Source: Bacteroidota bacterium (GTDB taxonomy: Bacteria; Bacteroidota; Bacteroidia; Bacteroidales; JAADJA01). Taken from it: a stretch of DNA of 64,000 nucleotides. Made by a program: the position numbers and the translations under genes. Position 1 is the stretch's first letter, and every line of letters starts with the position of its first letter. This document shows positions 8,421-17,207 of the stretch, piece after piece. Below the pieces are notes generated by a model. That model did no database searches. It was not told the origin of the DNA and saw nothing but the letters and a program-made list of their open reading frames with translations. The DNA lies in assembly GCA_020444515.1 (NCBI GenBank), contig JAHLKX010000005.1:1-64000 (forward strand), written 5' to 3'.

Positions 8421-9521
8421 TCACCTTTGCGTGTGGATATTGTTAATTATTTGTCCATCCGTGGTTATATAATATTGATGGAGATTGGCGGTGAGGCATG
8501 CATGTACCGGAATTATTCCCAATACATCTCCTATTTGAATGTTCTTATAAACATAGTCTGAACATTGAATGATACCATGTTCTTGCGATAACCGGGAGAC
8601 AAAGGTATTGGATAAGGGCTGGCTCCACCCATTTTGCAATAGTTTTACCACCTTCCCAAAAATATGATTACCGGTTTCATTGATAATTGACTCTTTGGAT
8701 AAATGGACAGCTCCGCCATACAGAACGATCTCATTTCGACCGGGTTGTTTGGCTACAACCGGACAAGCCACAGCAACGGCGATATCCTCAAAACGGCAGG
8801 CACCTGTCTGAAGCTGCATCAGATCATAAAATACAAAGTTTCCCGGCCGTATTTCATCTGCATCCGACAGATCATCGACCAGGCTGCAGGATGGTGTATC
8901 ACCAATGGAGATTAAAAGGTCAGGATATTGTTCAGCATATTTTTGTTTTAAAAGTTTCAGTTGTTTTATCGATTCATTATAAATCTTCCGGACGGGACCA
9001 GAACCCCTGACATGATAGGTATTGCCAAAATGTGCCAGAAATCCCTTAAAAGCCAAATTTGGAGATGAATCACAGGTTTGCAGAATCTTTTCAATGGTTA
9101 TTTGATTGGATGAGTCTAAGCCCGTTCGATGATAACCTGCATCAATTTTAATATAAATTCCAACCGGATGAATCAGGTGCTGAGCCAAATAGTTTATGGT
9201 GAACGCTGATTCGACGGATAAGTGCAATTCAATATTTTGAGAAAGCTTATTAACACGTTCCAATTCTAAAATATTGAAAGGAAATGCTATCAAAATATCT
9301 GTCCAACCATGTGATGAAAAATATTCTGCCATGGTGACTGAAGAAACCGTCATTTTTGAAACACCTTCTTCTTTAAACCATGCTGCTATCGCAGCGGATT
9401 GATGTGTTTTAAAATGCGGTCGGAAAATACAACCCGATGTTTTAGCTTTATGAACCATTTCCCGAATATTATTTCTGCAAATGGATTCATTGACAAGGAA
9501 GGTGGGTTCAGAAATATTCAT
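8421..9521 (-). CDS. D-threonine aldolase-like PLP enzyme
   Basis: A 366-residue fold-type III PLP enzyme: an alanine-racemase-like N-terminal barrel followed by a D-serine dehydratase-like C-terminal domain (PF14031 type). The PLP lysine is in FRPHFKTHQ near residue 38. VGIYIKIDAGYHRTGL lies on the barrel. The C-terminal half has ALLxxHACLTANLHQYY-like metal-site residues (PVHACLTANLHQ, about 343-354). D-threonine aldolase splits D-threonine to glycine and acetaldehyde; relatives act on D-serine or 3-hydroxyaspartate, so the exact substrate is open. A TAACTTTG box sits only 5 nt before the ATG, suggesting a leaderless mRNA. Confidence 0.82.
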   Translation of the reverse strand: MNISEPTFLVNESICRNNIREMVHKAKTSGCIFRPHFKTHQSAAIAAWFKEEGVSKMTVSSVTMAEYFSSHGWTDILIAFPFNILELERVNKLSQNIELHLSVESAFTINYLAQHLIHPVGIYIKIDAGYHRTGLDSSNQITIEKILQTCDSSPNLAFKGFLAHFGNTYHVRGSGPVRKIYNESIKQLKLLKQKYAEQYPDLLISIGDTPSCSLVDDLSDADEIRPGNFVFYDLMQLQTGACRFEDIAVAVACPVVAKQPGRNEIVLYGGAVHLSKESIINETGNHIFGKVVKLLQNGWSQPLSNTFVSRLSQEHGIIQCSDYVYKNIQIGDVLGIIPVHACLTANLHQYYITTDGQIINNIHTQR

Positions 9522-9526
9522 AAACT

Positions 9527-9534
9527 CAAAGTTA
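9527..9534 (-). promoter_or_regulatory. Promoter of the D-threonine aldolase-like gene
   Basis: TAACTTTG on the minus strand with TTTG 18 nt upstream (9553-9556). The box ends 5 nt before the ATG, so the transcript would start at or next to the start codon. Confidence 0.6.
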
Positions 9535-9606
9535 TCAAATTTTTATCCAAAACAAACTATAACCATTGGAAATGACTATCCATATAATTCTTAGGTTACG
9601 ATTTAT

Positions 9607-9637
9607 TTTGTTTTTCATTTTTACTCCCTTATTTTTG
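9607..9637 (+). promoter_or_regulatory. Full -33/-7 promoter of the basic membrane protein gene
   Basis: TTTG at 9607-9610, 19 nt, then TATTTTTG at 9630-9637: the best consensus Bacteroidota promoter in the window. Because it lies after an in-frame ATG at 9566, it supports the ATG at 9674 as the start. Confidence 0.7.
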
Positions 9638-9673
9638 CTTCAGAATAAACATTTTCCATTTTGTATATCCACC

Positions 9674-11188
9674 ATGGACAAAACCGAAAAACGCATATTG
9701 AAGGAGCGACAAAGACGGCTTAAAAAAAAACGGAAAGAATACCTGCGGGAGGAGAAGAAATCCCTGCGCCAGCAAAAGCATGAGTTAAAGCAAATTCGCA
9801 AGCGCAGACGCAACGGCAAATCACCTTCCCTGTGGGATCGTTTCAAACATTTATTTACCCGACAGGCAAACGAAACACCACATCATCACAAGTCTGTAGG
9901 TCCGTGGAAACGATTTATACTCTGGCGAAAAGAACGGCGCAGTTTTAGAAGGAACAGGCTGGAGGCCCGACAGAAATTAAAACACCAGGCCAGGACCCGA
10001 TCAAAAATGATCAAAAGGGAGAAAGTTCACAGTCGGAAGGAGAGCAGGAAGATGAAGGAAAAAACCCGCCCCATGCGCCAGAAGATGCGGGAAGCCCGGT
10101 TGAGACATTATAAAGAATTGTGGATCGGTTTTTTCAAACAACCCATTAAAGTCAAAAAGCTGAAAGAGGAAGAAAAGATCTTGCGGAAACATATCCGGGA
10201 AGACATCAGGCGCCAGCGAATTAAGGCGATTCAAAATATACCGGACTCCATATCCTCAGGATTCTCCTATAAACTCAAAATACAACGCGATAAAATCCGG
10301 TTCTTTTTTATGTATCTCAATGAAAGCTTTGCCGGTCGCCGTTCATTGCGTGAAGATCCCCTGATTCGGCGCGATTTGTTCAAAACCTTCATCAATTCTA
10401 CCATTCTGTTCATCCTTGCTTTTATAATTGTTTATTTCAGTTCAAGATTGGTCATGATTTACGTAGCCCGGATCTATGACATCCCGGCAGTGCTTTATAG
10501 CTACCGGATTTTCTGGCCCCTATATACCTATTCTTCCCTCTATTCCCGACCGGCATTGATCCTGATCTTTGCATCCGGACCTATTTTCAGCATGCTGGTT
10601 GGCCTCCTTTTCTATCGTATTTTTATCATGCTTCGATTATACAATATCAATTTCAAACTTTTTGCATTGTGGATGTTGTTTCACAGTCTGAACTTATTTT
10701 TTGGTGCTTACATAGTTGGCGTCATTACACGAACAGGATTCGTATATGCAACAGAATGGCTTTTTTACAGCCAGGTATTTGATGTAGAAGAGATCATTTT
10801 TGTAATTATTTCGGTGATCCTTCTATTGGTATCCGGATTTTATTTTACCCGTAAGTTTCTTATTGCAACCAACCGTCCTGCATTGGTTGATGCTAAAATT
10901 CGACTGTTTTATATGTTTGCCATGGTATTATTTCCGTGGATAATGGGGTTGGGTGTCCTTTTAATAATGAATTATCCCTACAATCCTCCGGAACTGCTGC
11001 TTCTTTATTCAACAACTTTGCTGATGATCGTCCCTACCATGACCAATTTTAATTCACCCGGAAACAAAGCCATCAAAGTGATGTTACATAAACAAGGTGT
11101 TCATTTGGGATGGATTTATATACTGCTTACAATTGCTGCACTTGCTTTCATCCGCATATATGCCTTTGATGGAATAGCATTCAGATAA
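9674..11188 (+). CDS. Unknown membrane protein with a very basic cytoplasmic half
   Basis: A 504-residue protein I do not recognise. The first 220 or so residues are extremely rich in Lys and Arg with few hydrophobic residues (for example KERQRRLKKKRKEY) and are predicted to be helical or coiled coil. From about residue 240 there are around six to seven membrane segments, ending at the C-terminus. An upstream in-frame ATG at 9566 would add 36 hydrophobic residues, but the consensus promoter lies inside that stretch. The basic half should face the cytoplasm by the positive-inside rule and could bind nucleic acid, ribosomes or acidic lipid (inference). An O-methyltransferase gene follows after 20 nt. 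Confidence 0.65.
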   Translation: MDKTEKRILKERQRRLKKKRKEYLREEKKSLRQQKHELKQIRKRRRNGKSPSLWDRFKHLFTRQANETPHHHKSVGPWKRFILWRKERRSFRRNRLEARQKLKHQARTRSKMIKREKVHSRKESRKMKEKTRPMRQKMREARLRHYKELWIGFFKQPIKVKKLKEEEKILRKHIREDIRRQRIKAIQNIPDSISSGFSYKLKIQRDKIRFFFMYLNESFAGRRSLREDPLIRRDLFKTFINSTILFILAFIIVYFSSRLVMIYVARIYDIPAVLYSYRIFWPLYTYSSLYSRPALILIFASGPIFSMLVGLLFYRIFIMLRLYNINFKLFALWMLFHSLNLFFGAYIVGVITRTGFVYATEWLFYSQVFDVEEIIFVIISVILLLVSGFYFTRKFLIATNRPALVDAKIRLFYMFAMVLFPWIMGLGVLLIMNYPYNPPELLLLYSTTLLMIVPTMTNFNSPGNKAIKVMLHKQGVHLGWIYILLTIAALAFIRIYAFDGIAFR

Positions 11189-11208
11189 TAACATCAATAC
11201 AATTGAAA

Positions 11209-11853
11209 ATGATCAGTCAGGAAATCGAAGAATATATTTTAGCACATACTTCGGAAGAAGAACCCATTCTGCGAGAATTATATCGTGAAACCCACCTGAA
11301 AGTCATGCATCCGCGCATGCTATCCGGACCATTACAAGGAGTATTTTTGAAGATGATTAGTCGTATGGTTCGTCCACGCACCATTCTTGAAATTGGCACC
11401 TATACGGGTTATTCCGCATTGTGCCTTTTAAAGGGACTTCATCCGGAGGGAAAGCTGCATACCATTGAAGTCAATGAGGAACTTGTAGCCTTTGCCCAGA
11501 GATATTTCAAAAAAGCCCATGTTGATCATCAGATTCAACAGCATCAAGGGGAAGCTTTAAAAATTATTCCTCAGCTCGATGCAGAATTCGACCTTGTTTT
11601 CATTGATGCAGACAAGGAAAATTATTTGAATTACTATCAGCTTGTTATCGATAAAGTTCGGCCGGGGGGCGTAGTGCTGGTTGATAATACTTTATGGGAC
11701 GGGAAAGTCCTTGATGCTGCAACCCATGACAGGGAAACCCTAGGAATTATTGAATTCAATGATTTTGTCCAGCAGGATGAGCGGGTGACCAATCTTTTGC
11801 TGCCTTTGCGGGATGGGGTTATGATGTTGTTGAAAGACCGGAAACGAGATTGA
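11209..11853 (+). CDS. Class I SAM-dependent O-methyltransferase
   Basis: A 214-residue protein of the catechol/caffeoyl-CoA O-methyltransferase type (Methyltransf_3). SAM motif I is LEIGTYTGYSALCL near 62-75, followed by the acidic HTIEVNEE. The metal-binding and catalytic residues are in VFIDADKENYLNYY and VLVDNTLWDGKV. These enzymes methylate a hydroxyl group using a divalent cation; the substrate cannot be predicted. I use the ATG at 11209 rather than a TTG two codons earlier. It follows the basic membrane protein gene closely and probably shares its transcript. Confidence 0.88.
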   Translation: MISQEIEEYILAHTSEEEPILRELYRETHLKVMHPRMLSGPLQGVFLKMISRMVRPRTILEIGTYTGYSALCLLKGLHPEGKLHTIEVNEELVAFAQRYFKKAHVDHQIQQHQGEALKIIPQLDAEFDLVFIDADKENYLNYYQLVIDKVRPGGVVLVDNTLWDGKVLDAATHDRETLGIIEFNDFVQQDERVTNLLLPLRDGVMMLLKDRKRD

Positions 11854-11955
11854 ATCCATCAAAAATAAGTCTCTTCTTTAGGTCTTGAACTACTATTTGA
11901 CCAACCTTCTTTTCTTTATTTTGTTATACTGACATATATTTTTAAATCTTAGGCT

Positions 11956-12507
11956 ATGCATTTTCAGGAATTGATCCACCATCGACAAAGTGTTCGACGT
12001 TACAGTAATCAGGAAATAGATCCATCCCTTCTCAATAAGTGCCTTGAAGCTGCCCGGCTGGCACCATCGGCGAGTAATTCACAACCCTGGACTTTTGTTG
12101 TTGTCAATGATCCGGAATTGAAAAACAAGGTAGCTGCTCAGACCTATGATAAAGTTGTCAATTTCAATAAGTTTGCTCAAGACGCTCCGGCATTGATTGT
12201 TTTTGTTATTGAGAAGCCCAAGGTCATTACCCGGGTCGGTGCTTTTATAAAAAACAAGGAATACCCCTTGATCGATATCGGAATTGCCGCTGAACACTTT
12301 TGCCTTCAGGCGGCAGAAGAAGGACTGGGTACCTGCATGCTGGGGTGGTTCAACGAAAGACCAATTCAAAAACTATTGCACATCCCCGAAAATAAAACCA
12401 TTGGCGTGATTGTTACCGTGGGATATCCTTCAGCCGATTACAAGCAGCGACATAAATCCCGGAAATCTTTTGATGAGGTCGTAAAATATAATTCCTATAC
12501 TACTTAG
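11956..12507 (+). CDS. Nitroreductase-family FMN oxidoreductase
   Basis: A 183-residue nitroreductase-fold protein. The FMN phosphate-binding start HHRQSVRRYSNQEID and LEAARLAPSASNSQPWTFVVV are diagnostic, as is the later EGLGTCMLGWFNE. Family members use NAD(P)H to reduce quinones, nitro compounds or enones; the physiological substrate here is unknown. Its 3' end overlaps the convergent purN gene by 8 nt. Confidence 0.87.
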   Translation: MHFQELIHHRQSVRRYSNQEIDPSLLNKCLEAARLAPSASNSQPWTFVVVNDPELKNKVAAQTYDKVVNFNKFAQDAPALIVFVIEKPKVITRVGAFIKNKEYPLIDIGIAAEHFCLQAAEEGLGTCMLGWFNERPIQKLLHIPENKTIGVIVTVGYPSADYKQRHKSRKSFDEVVKYNSYTT

Positions 12508-13078
12508 CCGGGGTACTTCTGATTAGTTTTTCTATGATCAAAGGATAATGCTCATATTCTAACTGGTGAATGCGTGAAGCCAGTTTGTCGGCTGTATCAT
12601 GTTCAGATACACTGCATTTGGCCTGAAAAATGATATGCCCCTCATCGTATTGCTCATTCACATAATGAATAGAAATCCCACTTTCACGTTCTTCATTTTG
12701 GATTACAGCTTCATGAACCCTTGCACCATACATGCCTTTGCCCCCATACTTTGGTAATAAAGCCGGATGGATATTGACAATTCTATTTGGGAACCGTTTG
12801 ATGATATAGCTGGGGATCAACCATAAAAATCCCGCCAGTACTATCCAGTCGGTATTATCGTCTTTAAGGGTTTGTATGACTTTCCCGGGTGCCATAAGAT
12901 CAGCTTTATTGAATAAGGTGCATGGAATTTCAAGATTTTTTGCCCGTTGAATGACGAAAGCATGTGGATTGTTGCAATAGAACCTACAGATGTTAATATC
13001 ATGATCATCCTGGAAATACTCAACAATTCGTTGGGCATTTGATCCGTTTCCTGAAGCAAAAATTGCGATGTTTATCAT
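12500..13078 (-). CDS. purN: Phosphoribosylglycinamide formyltransferase (PurN)
   Basis: A 192-residue GAR transformylase that transfers a formyl group from 10-formyl-THF in purine synthesis. The start IAIFASGNGSNAQRIVEYF binds the phosphate, and IVNIHPALLPKYGGKGMYG carries the catalytic Asn/His pair with the usual GxxxG context. ESGISIHYVNEQYDEGHIIFQ holds the catalytic Asp. Own promoter at 13096-13103. Confidence 0.94.
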   Translation of the reverse strand: MINIAIFASGNGSNAQRIVEYFQDDHDINICRFYCNNPHAFVIQRAKNLEIPCTLFNKADLMAPGKVIQTLKDDNTDWIVLAGFLWLIPSYIIKRFPNRIVNIHPALLPKYGGKGMYGARVHEAVIQNEERESGISIHYVNEQYDEGHIIFQAKCSVSEHDTADKLASRIHQLEYEHYPLIIEKLIRSTPAK

Positions 13079-13095
13079 GGATGGTAATTCTGTTT

Positions 13096-13103
13096 CAAAA
13101 ATA
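13096..13103 (-). promoter_or_regulatory. Promoter of purN
   Basis: TATTTTTG on the minus strand, TTG 18 nt upstream (13122-13124), ATG 18 nt downstream. Confidence 0.6.
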
Positions 13104-13263
13104 CAATTCCTGAAGGAAAGCCAATGCTAATTTGCCGTTTTTCTGATCCTGTTAAGCGAAAGAATGTATTTTCCCTGCTTGAATCAGGCAAAATTGGTAA
13201 GATCAATCAATTGTTTTCTAAAAGGTTAATGTCCTGAAAGTGGTGTGAATTAAAAAATTTGCG

Positions 13264-13271
13264 TAATTTTG
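13264..13271 (+). promoter_or_regulatory. Promoter -7 box of the acpP-fabF-rnc cluster
   Basis: TAATTTTG, 47 nt before the acpP ATG at 13319. The 240-nt gap between purN and acpP holds this and the purN promoter; I see nothing else in it. Confidence 0.55.
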
Positions 13272-13318
13272 ATAAAATTCATTTCTTTGCATCCGTCAAA
13301 CCTTTAAACATTGAAGAT

Positions 13319-13555
13319 ATGTCTGATATAGCAAACAAAGTAAAATCTATCATCGTAGATAAACTAGGTGTAGATGAAAATGAAGTTACCCCGGAAGCCA
13401 GTTTTACAAACGATCTGGGTGCTGATTCGCTTGATACTGTCGAGTTGATCATGGAATTCGAAAAGGAATTCAACATTGCCATCCCTGATGATCAGGCAGA
13501 AAAAATCTCCACTGTAGGAGAAGCTATTCGTTATATTGAAGATAATACCAATTAA
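13319..13555 (+). CDS. acpP: Acyl carrier protein
   Basis: A 78-residue, acidic ACP. The phosphopantetheine attachment site is Ser37 in [11 protein letters not shown], at the canonical place. I chose the ATG at 13319; the open frame runs 20 codons further up but the promoter box lies inside that stretch. First gene of an acpP-fabF-rnc cluster that is widely conserved in bacteria. Confidence 0.96.
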   Translation: MSDIANKVKSIIVDKLGVDENEVTPEASFTNDLGADSLDTVELIMEFEKEFNIAIPDDQAEKISTVGEAIRYIEDNTN

Positions 13556-13572
13556 ATTTTCTTTATTGATAC

Positions 13573-14823
13573 ATGGAGCTTAAGCGTGTCGTAGTAACAG
13601 GGTTAGGAACATTAACCCCCATCGGTAATTCCGTTGAATCCCTCTGGAGCAACCTCGTGGCAGGTGTCAGTGGTGCCAATGAAATTACACATTTCGATGC
13701 ATCGAAGTTCAAAACACAGTTTGCCTGTGAATTGAAGAACTTTGAAGTCAATGATTACTTTGACCGCAAAGAAGCAAGGAAATATGATACCTATGCCAAG
13801 TATGGCATGATCGCTGCTGATCAGGCTGTACTGGATGCGGCCATCGACCCGGAGAAGATTGATCTTGACCGGGCTGGTGTTATTTGGGCTTCAGGCATTG
13901 GCGGGTTGGAAACTTTCGAAAAAGAAATTGGTGACTGGACCAGGGGCGATGGCACGCCGAGGTTCAATCCTTTTTTTATTCCTAAAATGATTGCCGACAT
14001 AGCTGCTGGTCATATTTCTATTAAATTCGGATTCCGTGGACCTAATTTTGCGACGGTATCTGCCTGTGCTTCTTCAGCTCATGCCCTTATTGATGCGTTT
14101 AATTACATTCGTTTGGGCAAGGCCGATTTATTTATTGCAGGAGGTTCCGAAGCCGCTGTTACTCCTAGTGGAATCGGAGGATTTAATGCCATGCATGCCA
14201 TTTCAACCCGGAATGACGATCCTAAAACTGCCAGTAGGCCATTCGATAAAGATCGTGATGGATTTGTTTTGGGTGAAGGAGCCGGATCCTTGATATTTGA
14301 AGAATACGAGCATGCTAAAAAGCGTGGAGCTAAAATTTATGCTGAGGTGGTTGGCTGTGGTTTAACAGCTGATGCACATCATATGACAGCGCCACATCCG
14401 GATGGATACGGAGCCATGATGTCCATGCGCAATGCCGTTGAAGATGCTGGAATAAAACTTGAAGATATTGAGCATATCAATACCCACGGAACCAGTACGC
14501 CCGTTGGTGATGTTGCTGAGCCCAGGGCCATTGCGGCCTTGTTTGGTGAGCATGCTCCCAACATATCCATTAACTCCACCAAATCAATGACCGGTCACTT
14601 ATTGGGTGCTGCCGGAGCGGTGGAGGCCATCGCATCAATTTTGGCAATTCGCAATAGCTTTATTCCTCCAACCATCAATCATTTTACCGATGATCCCGAG
14701 ATCCCAGTACTGGATTACACTTTCAATAAAGGAGTAAAACGCGATATTACCTATGCCCTCAGCAATACTTTTGGTTTTGGCGGTCATAATGCTACGCTGC
14801 TCTTTAAAAAATTCAACGATTAA
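13573..14823 (+). CDS. fabF: 3-oxoacyl-ACP synthase II (FabF)
   Basis: A 416-residue elongating condensing enzyme of fatty acid synthesis. The active-site triad is visible: Cys165 in VSACASSAH, His305 in NTHGTSTPVGD and His342 in KSMTGHLLGAAG, with Lys337. The start RVVVTGLGTLTPIGN and the end NTFGFGGHNATLLF are standard. It lies 17 nt after acpP. Confidence 0.97.
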   Translation: MELKRVVVTGLGTLTPIGNSVESLWSNLVAGVSGANEITHFDASKFKTQFACELKNFEVNDYFDRKEARKYDTYAKYGMIAADQAVLDAAIDPEKIDLDRAGVIWASGIGGLETFEKEIGDWTRGDGTPRFNPFFIPKMIADIAAGHISIKFGFRGPNFATVSACASSAHALIDAFNYIRLGKADLFIAGGSEAAVTPSGIGGFNAMHAISTRNDDPKTASRPFDKDRDGFVLGEGAGSLIFEEYEHAKKRGAKIYAEVVGCGLTADAHHMTAPHPDGYGAMMSMRNAVEDAGIKLEDIEHINTHGTSTPVGDVAEPRAIAALFGEHAPNISINSTKSMTGHLLGAAGAVEAIASILAIRNSFIPPTINHFTDDPEIPVLDYTFNKGVKRDITYALSNTFGFGGHNATLLFKKFND

Positions 14824-14834
14824 GGTCTAATACT

Positions 14835-15566
14835 TTGCGGATTATTTCACCTTTAACGGTTATTTTTTCATCGGATAAAAAGCTAAGAAATTCCATAAAA
14901 AATATTTTCGGATTTTATCCCGGGAATATTTTTTTGTATCAGCTTGCTTTTCGTCATAAATCAGCTTCACACGAATTTGTTAATGGGCTAAAGTTAAGCA
15001 ATGAACGTTTGGAGTACCTGGGTGATGCGGTATTGAGTTCCATTGTTGCTGATTACCTTTTTAAAAAATTTCCTTATAAAGAAGAGGGCTTTCTCACCGA
15101 AATGAGAGCCCGCATTGTATCCCGCTCACAATTGAATAAACTATCCAAGAAGTTGGGTCTTGATAATCTGATTGAATCAGAGGAGTTTTGCAATAATCAC
15201 AGTAAATCCCTTCATGGTGATGCATTCGAAGCCTTTGTGGGAGCGCTCTACCTGGACAGGGGATACAAGTTTGTTAGAAAGATCATACTGAACCGGGTCA
15301 TCGATGTCCATTTCGATATTGATAGACTTCAAAACCAGGACACCAATTATAAAAGTCAACTGATTGAATGGTCGCAGAAAGAAAAGATTCCCATTGAATT
15401 TGGAGTGGTGGATGAAGTTGGCAATGGATACGGTAAACAATACATTGTTGAATTACAGGTTGATCATGAAGTTTATGCAAATGGTCGCGATTTTTCCATA
15501 AAAGGAGCTGAACAACAAGCTGCCTTCCATGCTATTGAGCGTCTTGAACGTGAAAATAAGATATAA
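14835..15566 (+). CDS. rnc: Ribonuclease III
   Basis: A 243-residue double-strand-specific ribonuclease that processes rRNA precursors. The catalytic signature is NERLEYLGDAVLSS near 57-70, with the second acidic site in GDAFEAFVGALYLDRG. A dsRNA-binding domain fills about 172-240 (DTNYKSQLIEWSQ to GAEQQAAFHAIERL). The best start is a TTG 11 nt after the fabF stop, since no in-frame ATG occurs before the catalytic domain; low translation from TTG would be consistent with tight control of this enzyme. Confidence 0.94.
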   Translation: MRIISPLTVIFSSDKKLRNSIKNIFGFYPGNIFLYQLAFRHKSASHEFVNGLKLSNERLEYLGDAVLSSIVADYLFKKFPYKEEGFLTEMRARIVSRSQLNKLSKKLGLDNLIESEEFCNNHSKSLHGDAFEAFVGALYLDRGYKFVRKIILNRVIDVHFDIDRLQNQDTNYKSQLIEWSQKEKIPIEFGVVDEVGNGYGKQYIVELQVDHEVYANGRDFSIKGAEQQAAFHAIERLERENKI

Positions 15567-15637
15567 TTTATTCTGAATAATCGGTATTCCCTTTAATTTT
15601 ATAATGTTTAAATTTCTGCGAATTTCAAAATCGATCG

Positions 15638-15645
15638 TATTTTTG
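15638..15645 (+). promoter_or_regulatory. Promoter -7 box of the IPExxxVDY-type gene
   Basis: TATTTTTG, 38 nt before the ATG at 15684. Confidence 0.55.
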
Positions 15646-15683
15646 CTGGTATATTTAAACCGAAATGTATAAAACGATCTGGA

Positions 15684-16142
15684 ATGGCCAAAAAAATCAA
15701 AATTGACATAGATTTTACCCAGGATAATGTATTGATTGCTATTTCGTGTCATAAAAAGGATTACTGGTTGGCATTCCAGATCAATGAAAACCTACAGTTA
15801 GAGCTAAGGCGAATCAAAGATTTTGGCTTCTATCATACTTCTGATGACCAAATGCTGGAATATCCCATCTATCATTATATTCATCCCCAAACTGCCCTTT
15901 CATGGTATCTTCTAAGCAATTATCATCCCGACGGTAAATTATTCCCCACCCTGCGAACCACTGATTTTTTTATTCTCTTAAATGGTTCGATTTCATCTCA
16001 TGATATAGACGCTATTTTAAAAAATCTTAAAAAGATCAAGGGTGTATTGCATGCACATCAATTGGATACGCATAATTTGAAGGAAATCGGAAATTTTTTA
16101 TCCGATCTGGAATTGCACATGATTGATTGCTTGAAAGACTAA
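15684..16142 (+). CDS. IPExxxVDY-family protein (divergent motif)
   Basis: A 152-residue soluble protein. Length, the start KKIKIDIDFTQDNVLIAISCHKKDYWLAFQIN and position after rnc match a Bacteroidota-specific family named for an IPExxxVDY motif. Here the equivalent segment reads FPTLRTTDFFILLNG, so the naming residues are changed but the following hydrophobic strand and Gly are kept. Function of the family is unknown. Its stop is 6 nt from the convergent AtpI-like gene. Confidence 0.7.
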   Translation: MAKKIKIDIDFTQDNVLIAISCHKKDYWLAFQINENLQLELRRIKDFGFYHTSDDQMLEYPIYHYIHPQTALSWYLLSNYHPDGKLFPTLRTTDFFILLNGSISSHDIDAILKNLKKIKGVLHAHQLDTHNLKEIGNFLSDLELHMIDCLKD

Positions 16143-16148
16143 TTTTGA

Positions 16149-16568
16149 CTAAGGGTTTGCCGGGTTTCCTGTTGTTTTCTTTCCGCTTTTATTGTGTTTG
16201 AGGCTTTGGATAATTTCGAAAAGGGTAAAAAAGAAGTACAGTATGAAAAATGATATGATAAATGGAATGGCATCATCTCTGAATACAAGGGCATATACAA
16301 GTATGATGGTAAGAAAGAAAATGAGTTTGCCAAAAGTCAGAAGCATAAAATAGTTAATAAAACCGGACGTTTTTTTTTGTGATACCCTGAGCAAAATGTA
16401 ATGAATGATCATGGTAGCCGAGAAAAAGAAAACATATAAAAATGGCAAGGTGGGGGTTATAAACTCTTTCGGTAAAAAATAGGCAATCCCATATCCCAAA
16501 GCTCCAAGGATCAGTGTATAAACAATCAGTTTTTTCAGAAAAACGTAATAATTTAATCCCATATTCAA
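16149..16568 (-). CDS. Four-helix membrane protein in AtpI position
   Basis: A 139-residue protein with four membrane helices (about 10-28, 38-60, 72-92, 98-118) and a polar C-terminus. It lies 3 nt after the AtpZ-like gene, which is the place of the small hydrophobic AtpI-like protein in Bacteroidota ATP synthase operons. By sequence alone I can only call it a membrane protein; the role in F-type ATPase assembly is inferred from order. The expected atpB does not follow: the next gene is convergent. Confidence 0.6.
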   Translation of the reverse strand: MNMGLNYYVFLKKLIVYTLILGALGYGIAYFLPKEFITPTLPFLYVFFFSATMIIHYILLRVSQKKTSGFINYFMLLTFGKLIFFLTIILVYALVFRDDAIPFIISFFILYFFFTLFEIIQSLKHNKSGKKTTGNPANP

Positions 16569-16571
16569 AAG

Positions 16572-16805
16572 TTATTTATTTTTCAGAAAGTCTTTGGTTA
16601 CGTAATAGATGGCCAAAATAACAGAAATGATTGAAAATAAGACGGTAAACAGCGGAATGCTCAATCCGATCCATTCATCCAGTTTAATTCCTCCCCAAAC
16701 CCCAACCAAAATAATGACGAGCATTTGAAAAGCAATACTGGAATACCGGGCATAGTTATTTAGTTGCTTTTTCTTGTTGTTGAGGTTGTTGTCCTTGTGT
16801 GGCAT
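16572..16805 (-). CDS. AtpZ/AtpI-family protein
   Basis: A 77-residue protein with two membrane helices. The pattern YSSIAFQMLVIILVGVWGGIKLDEW then LFTVLFSIISVILAIYYV matches the AtpZ/AtpI family, which helps F-type ATP synthase assembly or Mg/Ca transport. I chose the ATG at 16805, which overlaps the end of the bactofilin gene by 50 nt; a longer frame upstream would lie wholly inside that gene. The rest of the ATP synthase operon is absent from the window. Confidence 0.72.
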   Translation of the reverse strand: MPHKDNNLNNKKKQLNNYARYSSIAFQMLVIILVGVWGGIKLDEWIGLSIPLFTVLFSIISVILAIYYVTKDFLKNK

Positions 16806-17166
16806 TGAGCGTTGTTTGTTTGAGGCTGTCGCCATCCATTTTACAGGATCCTGTGAACATCGCTCCTGGTTCAATAGACAGTTTGCTGGTCATAACATCC
16901 CCTTTTAATCGCGCAGATGTTTTTAAGGTTAATAACTGTTCCACCTTTACCTGTGCACTTATATTTCCTGAAAAATCAGCATTCTGGCATTCAATTTCTC
17001 CCTCAATGCTTCCCGTTTGACCGACAACAATTTTACCCTTGCAAATAATGGAGCCGATTAATTTTCCATCAATCCTGAAATCACCATTGGTTGTGATTTC
17101 TCCTTTAATGGTTGTGCCTGAAACAATGGTATTAGGTTTAGCTTCGATGATATTATTTTTCGCCAT
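16756..17166 (-). CDS. Bactofilin (polymer-forming cytoskeletal protein)
   Basis: A 136-residue bactofilin. The right-handed beta-helix core shows regular G-rich strands: TIVSGTTIKGEITTNGDFRIDGKLIGSIICKGKIVVGQTGSIEGEIEC. Bactofilins polymerise without nucleotide and shape cell envelope sites. The ATG at 17166 gives the usual MAKNN start; 12 codons further up is another ATG-less extension less like the family. The polar C-terminus is rich in Gln. It follows porW by 41 nt on the same strand. Confidence 0.9.
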   Translation of the reverse strand: MAKNNIIEAKPNTIVSGTTIKGEITTNGDFRIDGKLIGSIICKGKIVVGQTGSIEGEIECQNADFSGNISAQVKVEQLLTLKTSARLKGDVMTSKLSIEPGAMFTGSCKMDGDSLKQTTLNATQGQQPQQQEKATK

Positions 17167-17207
17167 TTTATCGGTTTTATTAGAAAGTATAAAAGTACTC
17201 AATTTAC

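Noticed and set aside
9566..9673. 36-residue hydrophobic extension of the basic membrane protein
   Set aside because: A -33/-7 promoter with exact spacing lies inside the extension, and the residues look like AT-rich intergenic DNA.
16806..16874. 23-residue N-terminal extension of the AtpZ-like protein
   Set aside because: It lies wholly within the bactofilin coding region and is unlike the family start.
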